The notes below the pieces were generated by a model. That model saw only the letters and a program-made list of their open reading frames with translations. It had not been told where the DNA came from and made no database searches. Shown here one piece after another: positions 9,278 to 18,238 of a stretch of DNA of 64,000 bases; within the stretch, counting starts at the first letter, position 1; each line of letters opens with the position of its first letter. Position numbers and translations under genes: made by a program. This DNA is from Streptomyces prunicolor NBRC 13075 (GTDB lineage: Bacteria > Actinomycetota > Actinomycetes > Streptomycetales > Streptomycetaceae), in the NCBI RefSeq assembly GCF_000367365.1, contig NZ_BARF01000033.1, positions 36,404 through 100,403 on the forward strand, given 5' to 3'.

Positions 9278-10774
9278 TCAGTCGCCGAACCGCTCCCGCA
9301 ACTCCCGCTTGAGGATCTTCCCGCTGGCGTTCCGCGGCAGCTCGTCCACGAACTCGACCCGCTTCGGCGCCTTGAAGTGAGGGAGCTTCTCCCGGGCGTG
9401 GTCGATGAGTTGGGCCTCGGTGACCTCGCCGCGCGGGACGACAATCGCCGTGACGGCCTCGATCCAGCGGTCGTCGGGGAGGCCGATCACGGCGACCTCG
9501 GCGACGCCCTCATGGGTGTAGAGCACGTCCTCGACCTGGCGTGAAGCGACCAGTACGCCACCGGAGTTGATGACGTCCTTCACCCGGTCGACGACGGTGA
9601 AGAAGCCGTGGGCGTCCCGTACCGCCAGGTCTCCGGAGTGGAACCAGCCGTCACGGAAGGCCGCGGCGGTCTCCTCGGGCTTGTCCCAGTAGCCCTCGCA
9701 CAACTGCGGTGAACGGTAGACGATTTCGCCGGAGGTGCCGTCGGGAACGTCCTTGCCGTCCTCGTCGACCACGCGCGCGTCCACGAAGAGAACCGGACGG
9801 CCGCAGGAGTCCAGCCGGCCCTTGTGCTCGTCGGGGCCCAGGACGGTGGCCAGCGGGCCGATCTCGCTCTGCCCGAAGCAGTTGTAGAAGGCCAGCTTGG
9901 GAAGCCGCTCACGCAGCCGCTCCAGCACGGGCACCGGCATGATCGACGCGCCGTAGTACGCCTTGCGCAGGCCGCTCAGGTCGCGGGTCCCGAAGTCGGG
10001 GCGGTTCGCCAGGCCGATCCAGACCGTGGGCGGGGCGAACAGGCTGTCCGCTCGCCCGGCCTCGATCAGGTCGAAGAGCCGGTCGCCGTCGGGTGCGTCG
10101 AGGATGATGTTCGTCGCCCCGACCGCCAGGTACGGCAGCAGGAACACATGCAGCTGCGCCGAGTGGTACAGCGGCAGCGAGTGCACCGGCCGGTCCCCCG
10201 CGCTCAGGTCCAGAGCGGTGATCGCGCTCAAGTACTCGTGCACCAGGGCCCGGTGAGTCATCATCGCGCCCTTGGGCAGCGCGGTCGTGCCCGAGGTGTA
10301 GAGCAGCTGCACCAGGTCGTCGGTGCGCGGCTCGGGCCCGTCGTACGGCGTCGCCGACGCGAGCCGGTCAAGCAGCGAGCCGTCCGCGTTTCGCAGCGGC
10401 AACGTCCGTACTTCGTCGGGGAGTTGACCGGCGAGGTCGGGGTCGGTGAGCACCAGCGTGCTGCCGGACTGGCCGACGATGTACGCGAGGTCGTCGCCGG
10501 TGAGGTTCTGGTTGACCGGTACGTGCACGAGGCCCGCGCGGGCGCAGGCCAGGAAGCCGATCAGATAGGCGTCGGAGTTGTGGCCGTAGGAGCCGACCCG
10601 GTCGCCCGGCGCGAGGCCCTGGTCGAGGAGCACGCTCGCCGCGCGGGAGACGGCGTCGTCGAGTTCCTCGTACGTCCAGGAGCGCTCGCCGTAGTCCACC
10701 GCCACACGTGCGGGAGTGCGCCGGGCACTGCGTCGCAGTACCCCGTCAACCGTGCTGCCGTGTCCGGGCGTCAT
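9278..10774 (-). CDS. Class I adenylate-forming acyl-CoA synthetase
   Basis: 498 residues with the full ANL motif set: LLYTSGTTALPKGAMMTH near residue 160, FYNCFGQSEIGPLATVLG near 295, GDLAVRDAHGFFTVVDRVKD near 380, SGGVLVASRQVEDVLY, and the C-terminal lysine segment NASGKILKRELRERFGD. It probably makes an acyl-CoA from a medium or long-chain acid. ATG at 10774 begins MTPGHGSTVDGVLRRSARR. It lies downstream of, and on the same strand as, a second acyl-CoA synthetase after a 156-bp gap that I read as non-coding. Confidence 0.92.
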   Translation of the reverse strand: MTPGHGSTVDGVLRRSARRTPARVAVDYGERSWTYEELDDAVSRAASVLLDQGLAPGDRVGSYGHNSDAYLIGFLACARAGLVHVPVNQNLTGDDLAYIVGQSGSTLVLTDPDLAGQLPDEVRTLPLRNADGSLLDRLASATPYDGPEPRTDDLVQLLYTSGTTALPKGAMMTHRALVHEYLSAITALDLSAGDRPVHSLPLYHSAQLHVFLLPYLAVGATNIILDAPDGDRLFDLIEAGRADSLFAPPTVWIGLANRPDFGTRDLSGLRKAYYGASIMPVPVLERLRERLPKLAFYNCFGQSEIGPLATVLGPDEHKGRLDSCGRPVLFVDARVVDEDGKDVPDGTSGEIVYRSPQLCEGYWDKPEETAAAFRDGWFHSGDLAVRDAHGFFTVVDRVKDVINSGGVLVASRQVEDVLYTHEGVAEVAVIGLPDDRWIEAVTAIVVPRGEVTEAQLIDHAREKLPHFKAPKRVEFVDELPRNASGKILKRELRERFGD

Positions 10775-10930
10775 GACACATGATCCTCGGGCCGCCGCCC
10801 GGGCAGGTCAAGCGGGCTGGTCGGAGCGGTCGGGGTGGTCGGGTGGGCCCGCCCCACATGGACCGAAACCACATGGGCCGAGACCACACCTTCCCCCATC
10901 AAGTGCCCGCGCCACCCACATGTGCCGCAC

Positions 10931-12556
10931 TCACACAGGCCGTGTCCGCCCCTCCCAGTACGGATCGCGCAGCCGCCGCTTGTACAGCTTGCCGTTGGGG
11001 TCGCGGGGCATCTCGGTGATGAAGTCGATGCTCTTGGGCCGTTTGTAGCCGGCGAGTTGCTCGGCGCAGTGGTCGAGGAGGGCGGTGGCGAGGGCCGGTC
11101 CTGGCTCGTGGCCGGGGGACGGTTCGACGACGGCCTTGACCTCCTCGCCCCACTCGTCGTGCGGGATGCCGAAGGCCGCGGCGTCGGCGACGGCCGGGTG
11201 GGCCAGGAGCGCGGACTCGATCTCGGCCGGGTAGATGTTGACGCCGCCCGAGATGATCATGTCGATCTTGCGGTCGCGGAGGAAGAGATAGCCGTCCTCG
11301 TCGAGAATGCCGAGGTCGCCGACGGTGAAGAAGTCGCCGATGCGGTTCTTCTTCGTCTTGGCCTCGTCCTTGTGGTAGGCGAAGCCGCCGGTGCTCATCT
11401 TCATGTACACGGTGCCGAGTTCACGGGGCGGGAGCCGGTTGCCGTCGTCGTCGAAGACCGCGAGTTCGCTGATCGGCCAGGCCTTGCCGACCGTGCCGGG
11501 CTTCTTCAGCCAGTCCTCGGCGGTCGCGAAGGCACCGCCGCCCTCGCTGGCCGCGTAGTACTCCTCCACGCTCTGGCCCCACCAGTCGATCATCGCCCGC
11601 TTCACATGGTCGGGGCACGGAGCGGCGCCGTGGATGGCGTGCCGCATGGACGAGACGTCGTAGCGCGCCCGTATGTCCTCGGGGAGGGCGAGGAGGCGGT
11701 GGAACTGGGTCGGGACCATATGGGTGTGGGTGCACTTCTCGCGGTCGATGAGGCGGAGCATCTCCTCGGGGGTCCACTTGTCCATCAGGACCAGGCGGTG
11801 CCCTATGTGCAGGCTCGCGCCCGCGAACTGGAGGACGGCCGTGTGGTAGAGCGGTGAGCAGACGAGGTGGACGTTGTCGTCGAACGGCTTGATGCCGAAG
11901 ATGCCGAGGAATCCGCCGAGGTACGCCGACTCGGGCGGCCTGCCCGGCAAGGGGCGGCGGATGCCTCGGGGGCGGCCGGTGGTGCCAGAGGTGTAGTTCA
12001 TGACCCAGCCGAGCGTGCGGTCCGTGGGCGCCGACTCCGGTTGTCCGTCGAGGAGTTCGGCGTACGGCCGGAAGCCCTCGACCGTGCCGACCGCGTACCG
12101 GTGGGTGGCGGGCAGGCCTGCCTCGTCGGCGGCCTGCCGGGCGGATTCGGCGAACCGCTCGTGCGCGATGAGGACCTTGGCGCCTGAGTCGGCGACGATC
12201 CAGGCGATCTCGGGTGCGACGAAGTGGTGGTTGACGGGGACGAGGTAGAACCCGGCCTGGGTGGCGGCCAGATGGGCCGTGAAGAACTCGACGCCGTTGG
12301 GGAGGACGACCGCGAAGGCGTCGCCGCGTTCGAGTCCGGCGGCGCGCAGACCGTGGACGAGCTGGTTGGCGGCGGCGTGCAGTCGGCCCGCCGTCCACAC
12401 CTCGCCGTCGGGAGCGACGAGGACCTCACGGTCGGGGTCCTGAGCAGCCTGGGCCCAGAAGCCGGCGGGCGGTGTGCTCACACCCTGTGTGGCCGCCCCA
12501 CGTGTGCTCCCGCCCTGTGTGCTCCCGCCCTGTGTGGTCTCACCCTGGGTGCTCAC
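10931..12556 (-). CDS. Acyl-CoA synthetase with repetitive N-terminal tail
   Basis: 541 residues, ANL superfamily: MNYTSGTTGRPRGIRRPL near residue 180, YYAASEGGGAFATAEDW near 315, GDLGILDEDGYLFLRDRKID near 415, SGGVNIYPAEIESALL, and a PNGKLYKRRLRDPYW C-terminus. GTG at 12556 follows AAGGAG by 5 nt and overlaps the TGA of the upstream flavoprotein gene (GTGA), so the two are translationally coupled. The first about 25 residues are an unusual repeat (units like TQGGS/TRGAATQG) encoded by imperfect DNA repeats at 12475-12550; most relatives lack it. The arrangement flavoprotein - synthetase - synthetase suggests one transcript starting at the 13705-13721 operator. Confidence 0.92.
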   Translation of the reverse strand: MSTQGETTQGGSTQGGSTRGAATQGVSTPPAGFWAQAAQDPDREVLVAPDGEVWTAGRLHAAANQLVHGLRAAGLERGDAFAVVLPNGVEFFTAHLAATQAGFYLVPVNHHFVAPEIAWIVADSGAKVLIAHERFAESARQAADEAGLPATHRYAVGTVEGFRPYAELLDGQPESAPTDRTLGWVMNYTSGTTGRPRGIRRPLPGRPPESAYLGGFLGIFGIKPFDDNVHLVCSPLYHTAVLQFAGASLHIGHRLVLMDKWTPEEMLRLIDREKCTHTHMVPTQFHRLLALPEDIRARYDVSSMRHAIHGAAPCPDHVKRAMIDWWGQSVEEYYAASEGGGAFATAEDWLKKPGTVGKAWPISELAVFDDDGNRLPPRELGTVYMKMSTGGFAYHKDEAKTKKNRIGDFFTVGDLGILDEDGYLFLRDRKIDMIISGGVNIYPAEIESALLAHPAVADAAAFGIPHDEWGEEVKAVVEPSPGHEPGPALATALLDHCAEQLAGYKRPKSIDFITEMPRDPNGKLYKRRLRDPYWEGRTRPV

Positions 12557-13662
12557 TGGCCGCTCCTTCCGGCGATGCGGTTGACGCGGTCGACGGCGTG
12601 CTCGAAGCCGCGGGTTAGGTCGTCGAAGACGGCCTGGACACTGCGTTCGCTGTTCATGCGGCCGACGATCTGACCGACCGGGGTACCGAGCAGCGGGTCG
12701 ATCTCGTACTTCTGGATGCGCGAGACGGCCTCGGCGACCAGCAGTCCCTGCAGAGGCATCGGGAGGGTGCCCGGGCCGTCCCTGTCGTCCCAGGCGTCGG
12801 TCCACTCGGTGCGCAGTTGGCGGGCCGGTTTCCCGGTCAGGGCGCGGGAGCGGACGGTGTCGCCGGACCCGGCGGCGAGCAGTTTGCGGGTCAGGGCGGG
12901 TGAGTGCATATCGGCTTCTGTGGTGGTCAGCCATATAGAGCCCAGCCACACACCTTGGGCGCCGAGACTGAGCGCGGCGGCCACCTGCTGTCCGCTGCCG
13001 ATACCGCCCGCGGCGAGCACCGGCAACGGGTCCACGGCCTCGACGACCTCGGGCGTGAGCACCATGGAGGCGATCTCGCCGGTGTGGCCGCCCGCCTCGT
13101 AGCCCTGGGCCACCACGATGTCGATGCCGCCCTCCGCGTGCTTGCGGGCGTGCCGGGCACTGCCCGCGAGCGCGGCGACGAGCACGTTGTGGTCATGGGC
13201 GCGGGCGACGACGTCGGCGGGCGGGGAGCCGAGGGCGTTGGCGAGCAGTTTGATCGGGTAGTCGAAGGCGACGTCGAGCTGGTTGCGGGCGACCTGTTCC
13301 ATCCACCCGGTGATGCGCCAGCCGGACACCTCGCCCTCGGCGAGTTCGGGCACGCCGTACTTGGCCAGGGTCTCGGTGACGAACTGCCGGTGCCCTTCCG
13401 GGATCATCGCCTCGACCTCGGCCTCGGTGACGCCTTCCACCTTCTTCGCGGGCATGACGACGTCCAGGCCGTAGGGCATCCCCTCGACGTGGGCCTCCAG
13501 CCAGTCGAGGTCGTGCTTCAGATCGTCCGGGGCGGTGTAGCGGACCGCGCCGAGCACTCCGAAGCCGCCGGCCCGGCTGATGGCCGCGGCGACGGCGGGG
13601 AACGGCGTGAAGCCGAAGATGGCGTGCTCGATTCCCAGTTTCTTGCTCAACTCCGTCTGCAT
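12553..13662 (-). CDS. NAD(P)H-dependent flavin oxidoreductase / nitronate monooxygenase family
   Basis: 369 residues, TIM-barrel FMN protein of the 2-nitropropane dioxygenase family. Seen: IFGFTPFPAVAAAISRAGG at the N-terminus, VAQGYEAGGHTGEIA near residue 190, and the phosphate-binding run PVLAAGGIGSGQQVAAAL then GAQGVWLGSIWLTTTEAD. In actinobacteria such genes often sit in acyl-CoA or steroid catabolic clusters as enoyl reductases or nitronate oxidases; the sequence does not decide. ATG at 13662 was chosen by family start (MQTELSKKLGIEHAIFGF). A GGAGGAG lies upstream but at long spacing, so an upstream GTG (13680) remains possible. First gene of the putative operon down to 9278. Confidence 0.87.
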   Translation of the reverse strand: MQTELSKKLGIEHAIFGFTPFPAVAAAISRAGGFGVLGAVRYTAPDDLKHDLDWLEAHVEGMPYGLDVVMPAKKVEGVTEAEVEAMIPEGHRQFVTETLAKYGVPELAEGEVSGWRITGWMEQVARNQLDVAFDYPIKLLANALGSPPADVVARAHDHNVLVAALAGSARHARKHAEGGIDIVVAQGYEAGGHTGEIASMVLTPEVVEAVDPLPVLAAGGIGSGQQVAAALSLGAQGVWLGSIWLTTTEADMHSPALTRKLLAAGSGDTVRSRALTGKPARQLRTEWTDAWDDRDGPGTLPMPLQGLLVAEAVSRIQKYEIDPLLGTPVGQIVGRMNSERSVQAVFDDLTRGFEHAVDRVNRIAGRSGQ

Positions 13663-13704
13663 GGGCGCAGAATGCCGCACTCCTCCGGACGACGGAAGGC
13701 CTTT

Positions 13705-13721
13705 TCTGATGCTCCGTCAGA
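13705..13721. promoter_or_regulatory. Inverted-repeat operator TCTGAT-N5-GTCAGA
   Basis: Second copy of the element at 1803-1819. Both share TTTCTGA, CTC in the spacer and GTCAGATTT. It lies 43 bp upstream of the nitronate monooxygenase start, a typical repressor position. The pair suggests one regulator controls both acyl-CoA transcription units. Confidence 0.6.
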
Positions 13722-13774
13722 TTTTCCTGACAGCTGGATCCATCACGCCGTGAGCACGGGCCGGACGGAGGACC

Positions 13775-15346
13775 TCACTCCCCCGCCTCCAGCACCGCCA
13801 TCGCCGCGTTGTGCCCCGGCACCCCGCTCACGCCCCCGCCGCGCACCGCGCCCGCCCCGCACAGCAGGACGTTCGCGTGCCGGGTCTCGACGCCCCAACG
13901 GCCGGTGTCCTCCTGGGCGTAGGGCCAGGTCAGTTCGCGGTGGAAGATGTTGCCGCCGGGGAGTCGGAGGTCGCGTTCCAGGTCGAGCGGGGTCTTCGCC
14001 TCGATGCAGGGGCGGCCGTCCGCGTCGGTGGCCAGGCAGTCCGCGAGGGGTTCGGCGAGGTGGTTGTCCAACTGGGCCAGCGTCGCCTTCAACAGCTCGT
14101 CGCGTACGGCCTCGTTGTCCCGCTCGAACAGCCGTGCCGGGGTGTGCAGACCGAAGAGCGTGAGGGTCTGGTAGCCGTCCTCGACGAGGTCCCGCCCGAG
14201 GATGCTCGGGTCGGTGAGCGAGTGGCAGTAGATCTCGGAGGGCGGCGCGGCGGGCAGCGAACCGGACGCGGCCTGGGCGTGGGCGGCGGCCAGTTGGTCG
14301 TAGCCCTCGGCGATGTGGAAGGTGCCGGCGAAGGCCTCGCGCGGGTCGACGGAGGTGTCGCGGAGCCTGGGCAGCCGCTTGAGCAGCATGTTCACCTTGA
14401 GCTGGGCGCCTTCGGCGGGCGCGGGCGGCTCGTCGCCGGTGAGGGCGGCCAGTTGCTGCGGGGAGGCGCCGACGAGGACGTGCCGGGCGGCTACGACGCC
14501 TTCGCCGTCGGCGGTGCGGTAGGTGATCTCGGCGGCGCGTCCGTCCGTGTCGATACGGAGGGCCTCGTGCCCGGTGGCGAGTACGGCACCGGCGGTACGC
14601 GCGGCGGTGGCCAGGGCGTCGGTGAGCGCGCCCATGCCGCCGACCGGCACGTCCCAGGCGCCGGTTCCGCCGCCGATGACGTGGTAGAGGAAGCAGCGGT
14701 TCTGCGCGAGCGAGGGGTCGTGGGCGTCGGCGAAGGTGCCGATGAGGGCGTCGGTGAGGACGACGCCCCGGACCAGGTCATCGGTGAAGTTCTCCTCGAT
14801 CGCGACACCGATCGGCTCCTCGAAGAGCATCCGCCAGGCGTCCTCGTCGTCCACGCGCCGGCGCAGTTCGTCGCGGCTGGGCAGCGGTTCGGTGAGCGTG
14901 GGGAAGACCCGCTGCGCGAGGCGGCCGGTCGTGCCGTAGAGCCGCTGCCAGGCCGCGTATTCGCGGTCGCCGCCGGTCAGCCGGGCGAAGGCGTCCCGGG
15001 TGCGGCGCTCGCCGCCGCCGACGAGGAGGCCGGTGGGGCGTCCGTCGCGTTCGACGGGGGTGTACGACGAGATGGTGCGCCCGCGAATGCGGAAGTCGAG
15101 GCCGAGGTCCCGCACGATCTTCTTGGGCAGCAGGCTGACCAGGTACGAGTACCGGGACAGCCGTGCGTCGACCCCGGCGAACGGGCGCGTCGACACGGCG
15201 GCGCCGCCGGTGCCGTCGAGGCGTTCCAGGACGAGCACGGAGCGCCCGGCCCGGGCCAGGTAGGCGGCGGCGACCAGGCCGTTGTGGCCACCGCCGACGA
15301 TGACGGCGTCGTACGTCCGGTGTCCGTGTCCCTCGTGTGCAGGCAT
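13775..15346 (-). CDS. Phytoene-desaturase-like FAD-dependent oxidoreductase
   Basis: 523 residues. The FAD-binding Rossmann motif is at the N-terminus: DAVIVGGGHNGLVAAAYLAR, then the acidic end of beta-2 (VLVLERLDG). The C-terminal FAD signature is LLCGAGAVRGGGVSGVPGHN. The body resembles the CrtI / all-trans-retinol saturase group. No phytoene synthase, cyclase or other carotenoid gene is in the window, so a role in classic carotenoid synthesis is not supported. Start ATG at 15346 (MPAHEGHGHRTYDAV) is preferred; upstream in-frame sequence to 15397 has no ribosome site. Tail-to-head with the kinase gene. Confidence 0.87.
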   Translation of the reverse strand: MPAHEGHGHRTYDAVIVGGGHNGLVAAAYLARAGRSVLVLERLDGTGGAAVSTRPFAGVDARLSRYSYLVSLLPKKIVRDLGLDFRIRGRTISSYTPVERDGRPTGLLVGGGERRTRDAFARLTGGDREYAAWQRLYGTTGRLAQRVFPTLTEPLPSRDELRRRVDDEDAWRMLFEEPIGVAIEENFTDDLVRGVVLTDALIGTFADAHDPSLAQNRCFLYHVIGGGTGAWDVPVGGMGALTDALATAARTAGAVLATGHEALRIDTDGRAAEITYRTADGEGVVAARHVLVGASPQQLAALTGDEPPAPAEGAQLKVNMLLKRLPRLRDTSVDPREAFAGTFHIAEGYDQLAAAHAQAASGSLPAAPPSEIYCHSLTDPSILGRDLVEDGYQTLTLFGLHTPARLFERDNEAVRDELLKATLAQLDNHLAEPLADCLATDADGRPCIEAKTPLDLERDLRLPGGNIFHRELTWPYAQEDTGRWGVETRHANVLLCGAGAVRGGGVSGVPGHNAAMAVLEAGE

Positions 15347-15404
15347 GGTTCTTCGTAACACGAGGTGATCCAGGTCGGCCAGAGGGGGGACGGGCACCCT
15401 GCCG

Positions 15405-17666
15405 TCAGCGACCGCCGGACGCCCGCCCCTGCCGTAGCGCCGCCACCCGGCGGTACAGCTCGACCGCCTCGGCCGACCGGCCGAGCTGTTCCAGGCAGTG
15501 GGCCTCGTCGTTACGGCTGGCGAGGGTGTCGGGGTGGTCCGGGCCCAGGACGCGCTCGCGGGCGGTGGCGACCCGGCGGTACTCGGTGAGGGCGTCGGCC
15601 CAGCGGCCCAGCCAGCCGAGGCCCACGGCGACCTCGCGGCGGCTGACCAGGGTGTCGGTGTGGTCCGCGCCGAGGACGCGCTCGCGGATCGCGCACACGT
15701 CGCGGGACTCGGCGAGGGCCTCCTCCCAGCGGCCGAGGCGGCCGAGGTTGACGCCGAGGCCGTGGCGGGCGCGGAGGGTCTCGGGGTGGGCGGGGCCGTG
15801 GACGCGGGTGCGGTCGTCGATCAGGTCGCGGTAGAGCTTGAGGGCGTCGGCGCTGCGGCCGAGCCGGCCCAGGCTGATGCCGACCTCGTAGCGGGCGGCG
15901 AGTGTGTCGGCGTGGTCGGGGCCGAGTGCCTGGGCGCGGGCCTCGGCGACCTCGCCGTAGGTCTGCAGGGCCTCCGGCCAGCGGCCCAACTGGCCCAGCG
16001 CGTACGCCACTTCGTAGCGGGTGACCAGGGTGTCGGGGTGGCTGGGGCCCAGTACCCGGGCACGGGCGGCGGCGACCTCGCAGGCCATGCGGTACGAGTC
16101 CTCCAGGCGGCCGAGCCGGCTGAGGTTGAAGGCGAGGTTGTGGCGGCAGCGCAGGGTGTCCGGGTGGTCGGGGCCCATCGTGCGTTCCCTGGCGGCGAGT
16201 ACGGAGATGTACACCTGGTGTGCGTCGAAGTGGCGGCCCAACTGGCCCAGGACGTACGCCATTTCCTGCCGGGCGGCGAGTGTGTCGGCGTGGTCGGCGC
16301 CCAACGCCCGTTCCCTGGCCCGGGCGACGTGGGTGTACTCGTGCAGGGCGTCGGCGGCGCGGCCGGTGCGGCTGAGGGTGAAGCCGAGTTCGTAGCGGCT
16401 GGCGAGGGTGTCGGGGTGGTCGGGGCCCAGCAGGTGCTGCCGTTCGGCGGCGACCGCGCGGTGTACCTCGCCGGCCTCCGCCCAGCGGCCCAACCTCCCC
16501 AGGCTCAGGCCCGCGTTGTGGCGTCCGGCCAGGGCGTTGAGGACCTCCGTGGGCGGTGCGGACGGTGACTCCGGCACGGTTTCCTCGGCGTGGCCGGTGG
16601 TCGGGCGGGCGATCCACTCGCCGGTGAGTCCGGCTCCGGCGTCCGGTGGAGTGGTGCGCAGTCCGGCGCCGGTCGCCTTGTGCCCGGTGGTCATCCCGCG
16701 CGTCCAGGACGGCAGGCGCTCCTCGCGGGCGTCCGGCTCCGATCCGGGCTCGGACACCGCTCCGGACGGGCGCAGTTGGGGCTGCGGGGTCACAACGGCC
16801 GGTACGTACAGGGGTGTCGTACGGCCCAAGGTGATCCGGCGGCCCAACTCAAGGGCATCGTGCGGACGTTGTTCCGGGAGCTTGGCCAGCAGGTCGAGGA
16901 TGGCCTTCTCCAGGTACTCGGGCAGTTCGGGCCGCTCGGCGCGGGGCGGGCGGGGCGCGTTGTCGCGGTGTCCGATGAGGATCGCCCAGGCGTCACCGAG
17001 GTCGAACGGCGGTGCCCCGGTGGCGAGTTCGTACAGCACGCAGCCGAAGGAGTAGAGGTCGCTGCGCTGGTCGACCTCGGTACCGCTGATCTGTTCCGGC
17101 GACATGTAGTGCGGGGTGCCCATCGCGATGCCGGTACCGGTGAGCCGGGAGGTGAAGCCGATGTCGGCGCCGAGGCGGGCGATGCCGAAGTCGCAGATCT
17201 TCACCGTGCCGTCGGTCAGTCGCATGATGTTCGCGGGCTTCAAGTCCCGGTGCACGATGCCCTGTTGGTGGCAGTAGGCGAGGGCGGAGGCGACCTGCTC
17301 GGCGACGTCGACGACGTCACCGACGGGCAGCGGCCGCTGCTCGTTGTCGTCCAGGAGCTGGCTGAGATTGCGGCCGTCGAGCAGCTCCATCACCAGGTAG
17401 AGGACGCCGTCGGACTCGCCGAAGTCGTGGACGACGGTCACCCCGCGGTGCTGCAGCCCGGCCGCCACCCGGGCCTCCCGCCGGAACCGCTCGCGCAGGA
17501 CGCGGGTGAACGACTGGTCGTGGTGCGGGTTCAGCGGCTTGAGGCACTTCACGGCGACCTGCCGCCCCAGCGACTCGTCCCGCGCACGCCACACCTCGCC
17601 CATGCCGCCGCGCCCGATCAGATCGAGCAGCCGGTAGCGGTCCTGGATCAGTCTGCTGTCCCCCAT
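15405..17666 (-). CDS. Serine/threonine protein kinase with C-terminal TPR array
   Basis: 753 residues. Residues 10-275 are a Hanks-type kinase: LIGRGGMGEVWRARD (glycine loop), VAVKCLK (ATP lysine), HRDLKPANIM (catalytic loop), CDFGIARLG (DFG), GTPHYMSPEQ (activation end). A 100-residue linker follows, then nine 42-residue TPR-like repeats ending in the signature LGPDHPDTL, filling residues 380-753. No membrane segment is seen, unlike PknB-type receptors, so it is probably cytosolic with the TPR array binding partners. The repeats are also visible in DNA as a 126-bp period and could recombine. No obvious target gene is adjacent. Confidence 0.93.
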   Translation of the reverse strand: MGDSRLIQDRYRLLDLIGRGGMGEVWRARDESLGRQVAVKCLKPLNPHHDQSFTRVLRERFRREARVAAGLQHRGVTVVHDFGESDGVLYLVMELLDGRNLSQLLDDNEQRPLPVGDVVDVAEQVASALAYCHQQGIVHRDLKPANIMRLTDGTVKICDFGIARLGADIGFTSRLTGTGIAMGTPHYMSPEQISGTEVDQRSDLYSFGCVLYELATGAPPFDLGDAWAILIGHRDNAPRPPRAERPELPEYLEKAILDLLAKLPEQRPHDALELGRRITLGRTTPLYVPAVVTPQPQLRPSGAVSEPGSEPDAREERLPSWTRGMTTGHKATGAGLRTTPPDAGAGLTGEWIARPTTGHAEETVPESPSAPPTEVLNALAGRHNAGLSLGRLGRWAEAGEVHRAVAAERQHLLGPDHPDTLASRYELGFTLSRTGRAADALHEYTHVARARERALGADHADTLAARQEMAYVLGQLGRHFDAHQVYISVLAARERTMGPDHPDTLRCRHNLAFNLSRLGRLEDSYRMACEVAAARARVLGPSHPDTLVTRYEVAYALGQLGRWPEALQTYGEVAEARAQALGPDHADTLAARYEVGISLGRLGRSADALKLYRDLIDDRTRVHGPAHPETLRARHGLGVNLGRLGRWEEALAESRDVCAIRERVLGADHTDTLVSRREVAVGLGWLGRWADALTEYRRVATARERVLGPDHPDTLASRNDEAHCLEQLGRSAEAVELYRRVAALRQGRASGGR

Positions 17667-18238
17667 CTCCCGCGATCGCCCCCGTCAGTGTTCGTCCCGC
17701 CCTCCCCTGGCTCGTCCAGTATGGCGAGCGATCGTCCGACTTTGTACGGGGCGGGCCGCGAGCCGGGCCGAGCCGTGACACGGCACACAGGACGCGCCTG
17801 GGCGGGTGGTGCCGACGCACATGTGCGGGGACTCAGCGCAACAGGGTGCCTATGGCGTGGAGTTGCCGGGTGACGGTGGTGGATGCGGGGGTCGGTTTGC
17901 CGGGGCCTCGGGGCTGGTCTGCCGTAGAACTGACGGGCGTACGGCGGCAGGGAGACGTACGACTGGTGCTCCACGCGCCGTCGGAGCGCCTCGCGCGCTG
18001 GCACGAGGAGGGGTGCGCGGCGGGCGAGGGCGGAGCGGCGCACCACCTGCGGTGTGACGAGGACTGCCAGTTGGCATCGGGCGACGTTCGTGGCCTGCGC
18101 CGATGCCGGCGCAGGCCATGGCACCTCCGGCGACCGCGCCTCCGACATCGTTGTCGGAAGCGCGGCCTGCCCGGGGCGTGGCCCTACGGGATGCGGCAAG
18201 CCCCGAGGGGGCACCGGACGCCGGGGAGTGCGATCGCC
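17667..18238. other. 572-bp intergenic region without a supportable gene
   Basis: The open frames here have no family resemblance, arginine/proline-rich shadow-like composition and no ribosome site. The stretch holds the kinase promoter side and, further right, two hairpins: one at 18092-18117 and a 7-bp stem at 18141-18158 (TCCGACA-TCGT-TGTCGGA). Confidence 0.5.
18092..18117. terminator. Strong hairpin beyond the Endo H gene
   Basis: GGCCTGCGCCG and CGGCGCAGGCC form an 11-bp perfect stem around a 4-nt loop, about 120 bp past the stop of the GH18 gene. There is no T-run. Probably a transcription end point, as in many Streptomyces genes. Confidence 0.45.

Noticed and set aside
12557..12949. 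In-frame upstream extension of the second acyl-CoA synthetase
   Set aside because: It overlaps the flavoprotein gene in another frame. The GTG at 12556 has AAGGAG and the coupled GTGA overlap.
13775..15346. Carotenoid biosynthesis cluster
   Set aside because: Only a CrtI-like oxidoreductase is present; no crtB, crtE or crtY genes flank it.
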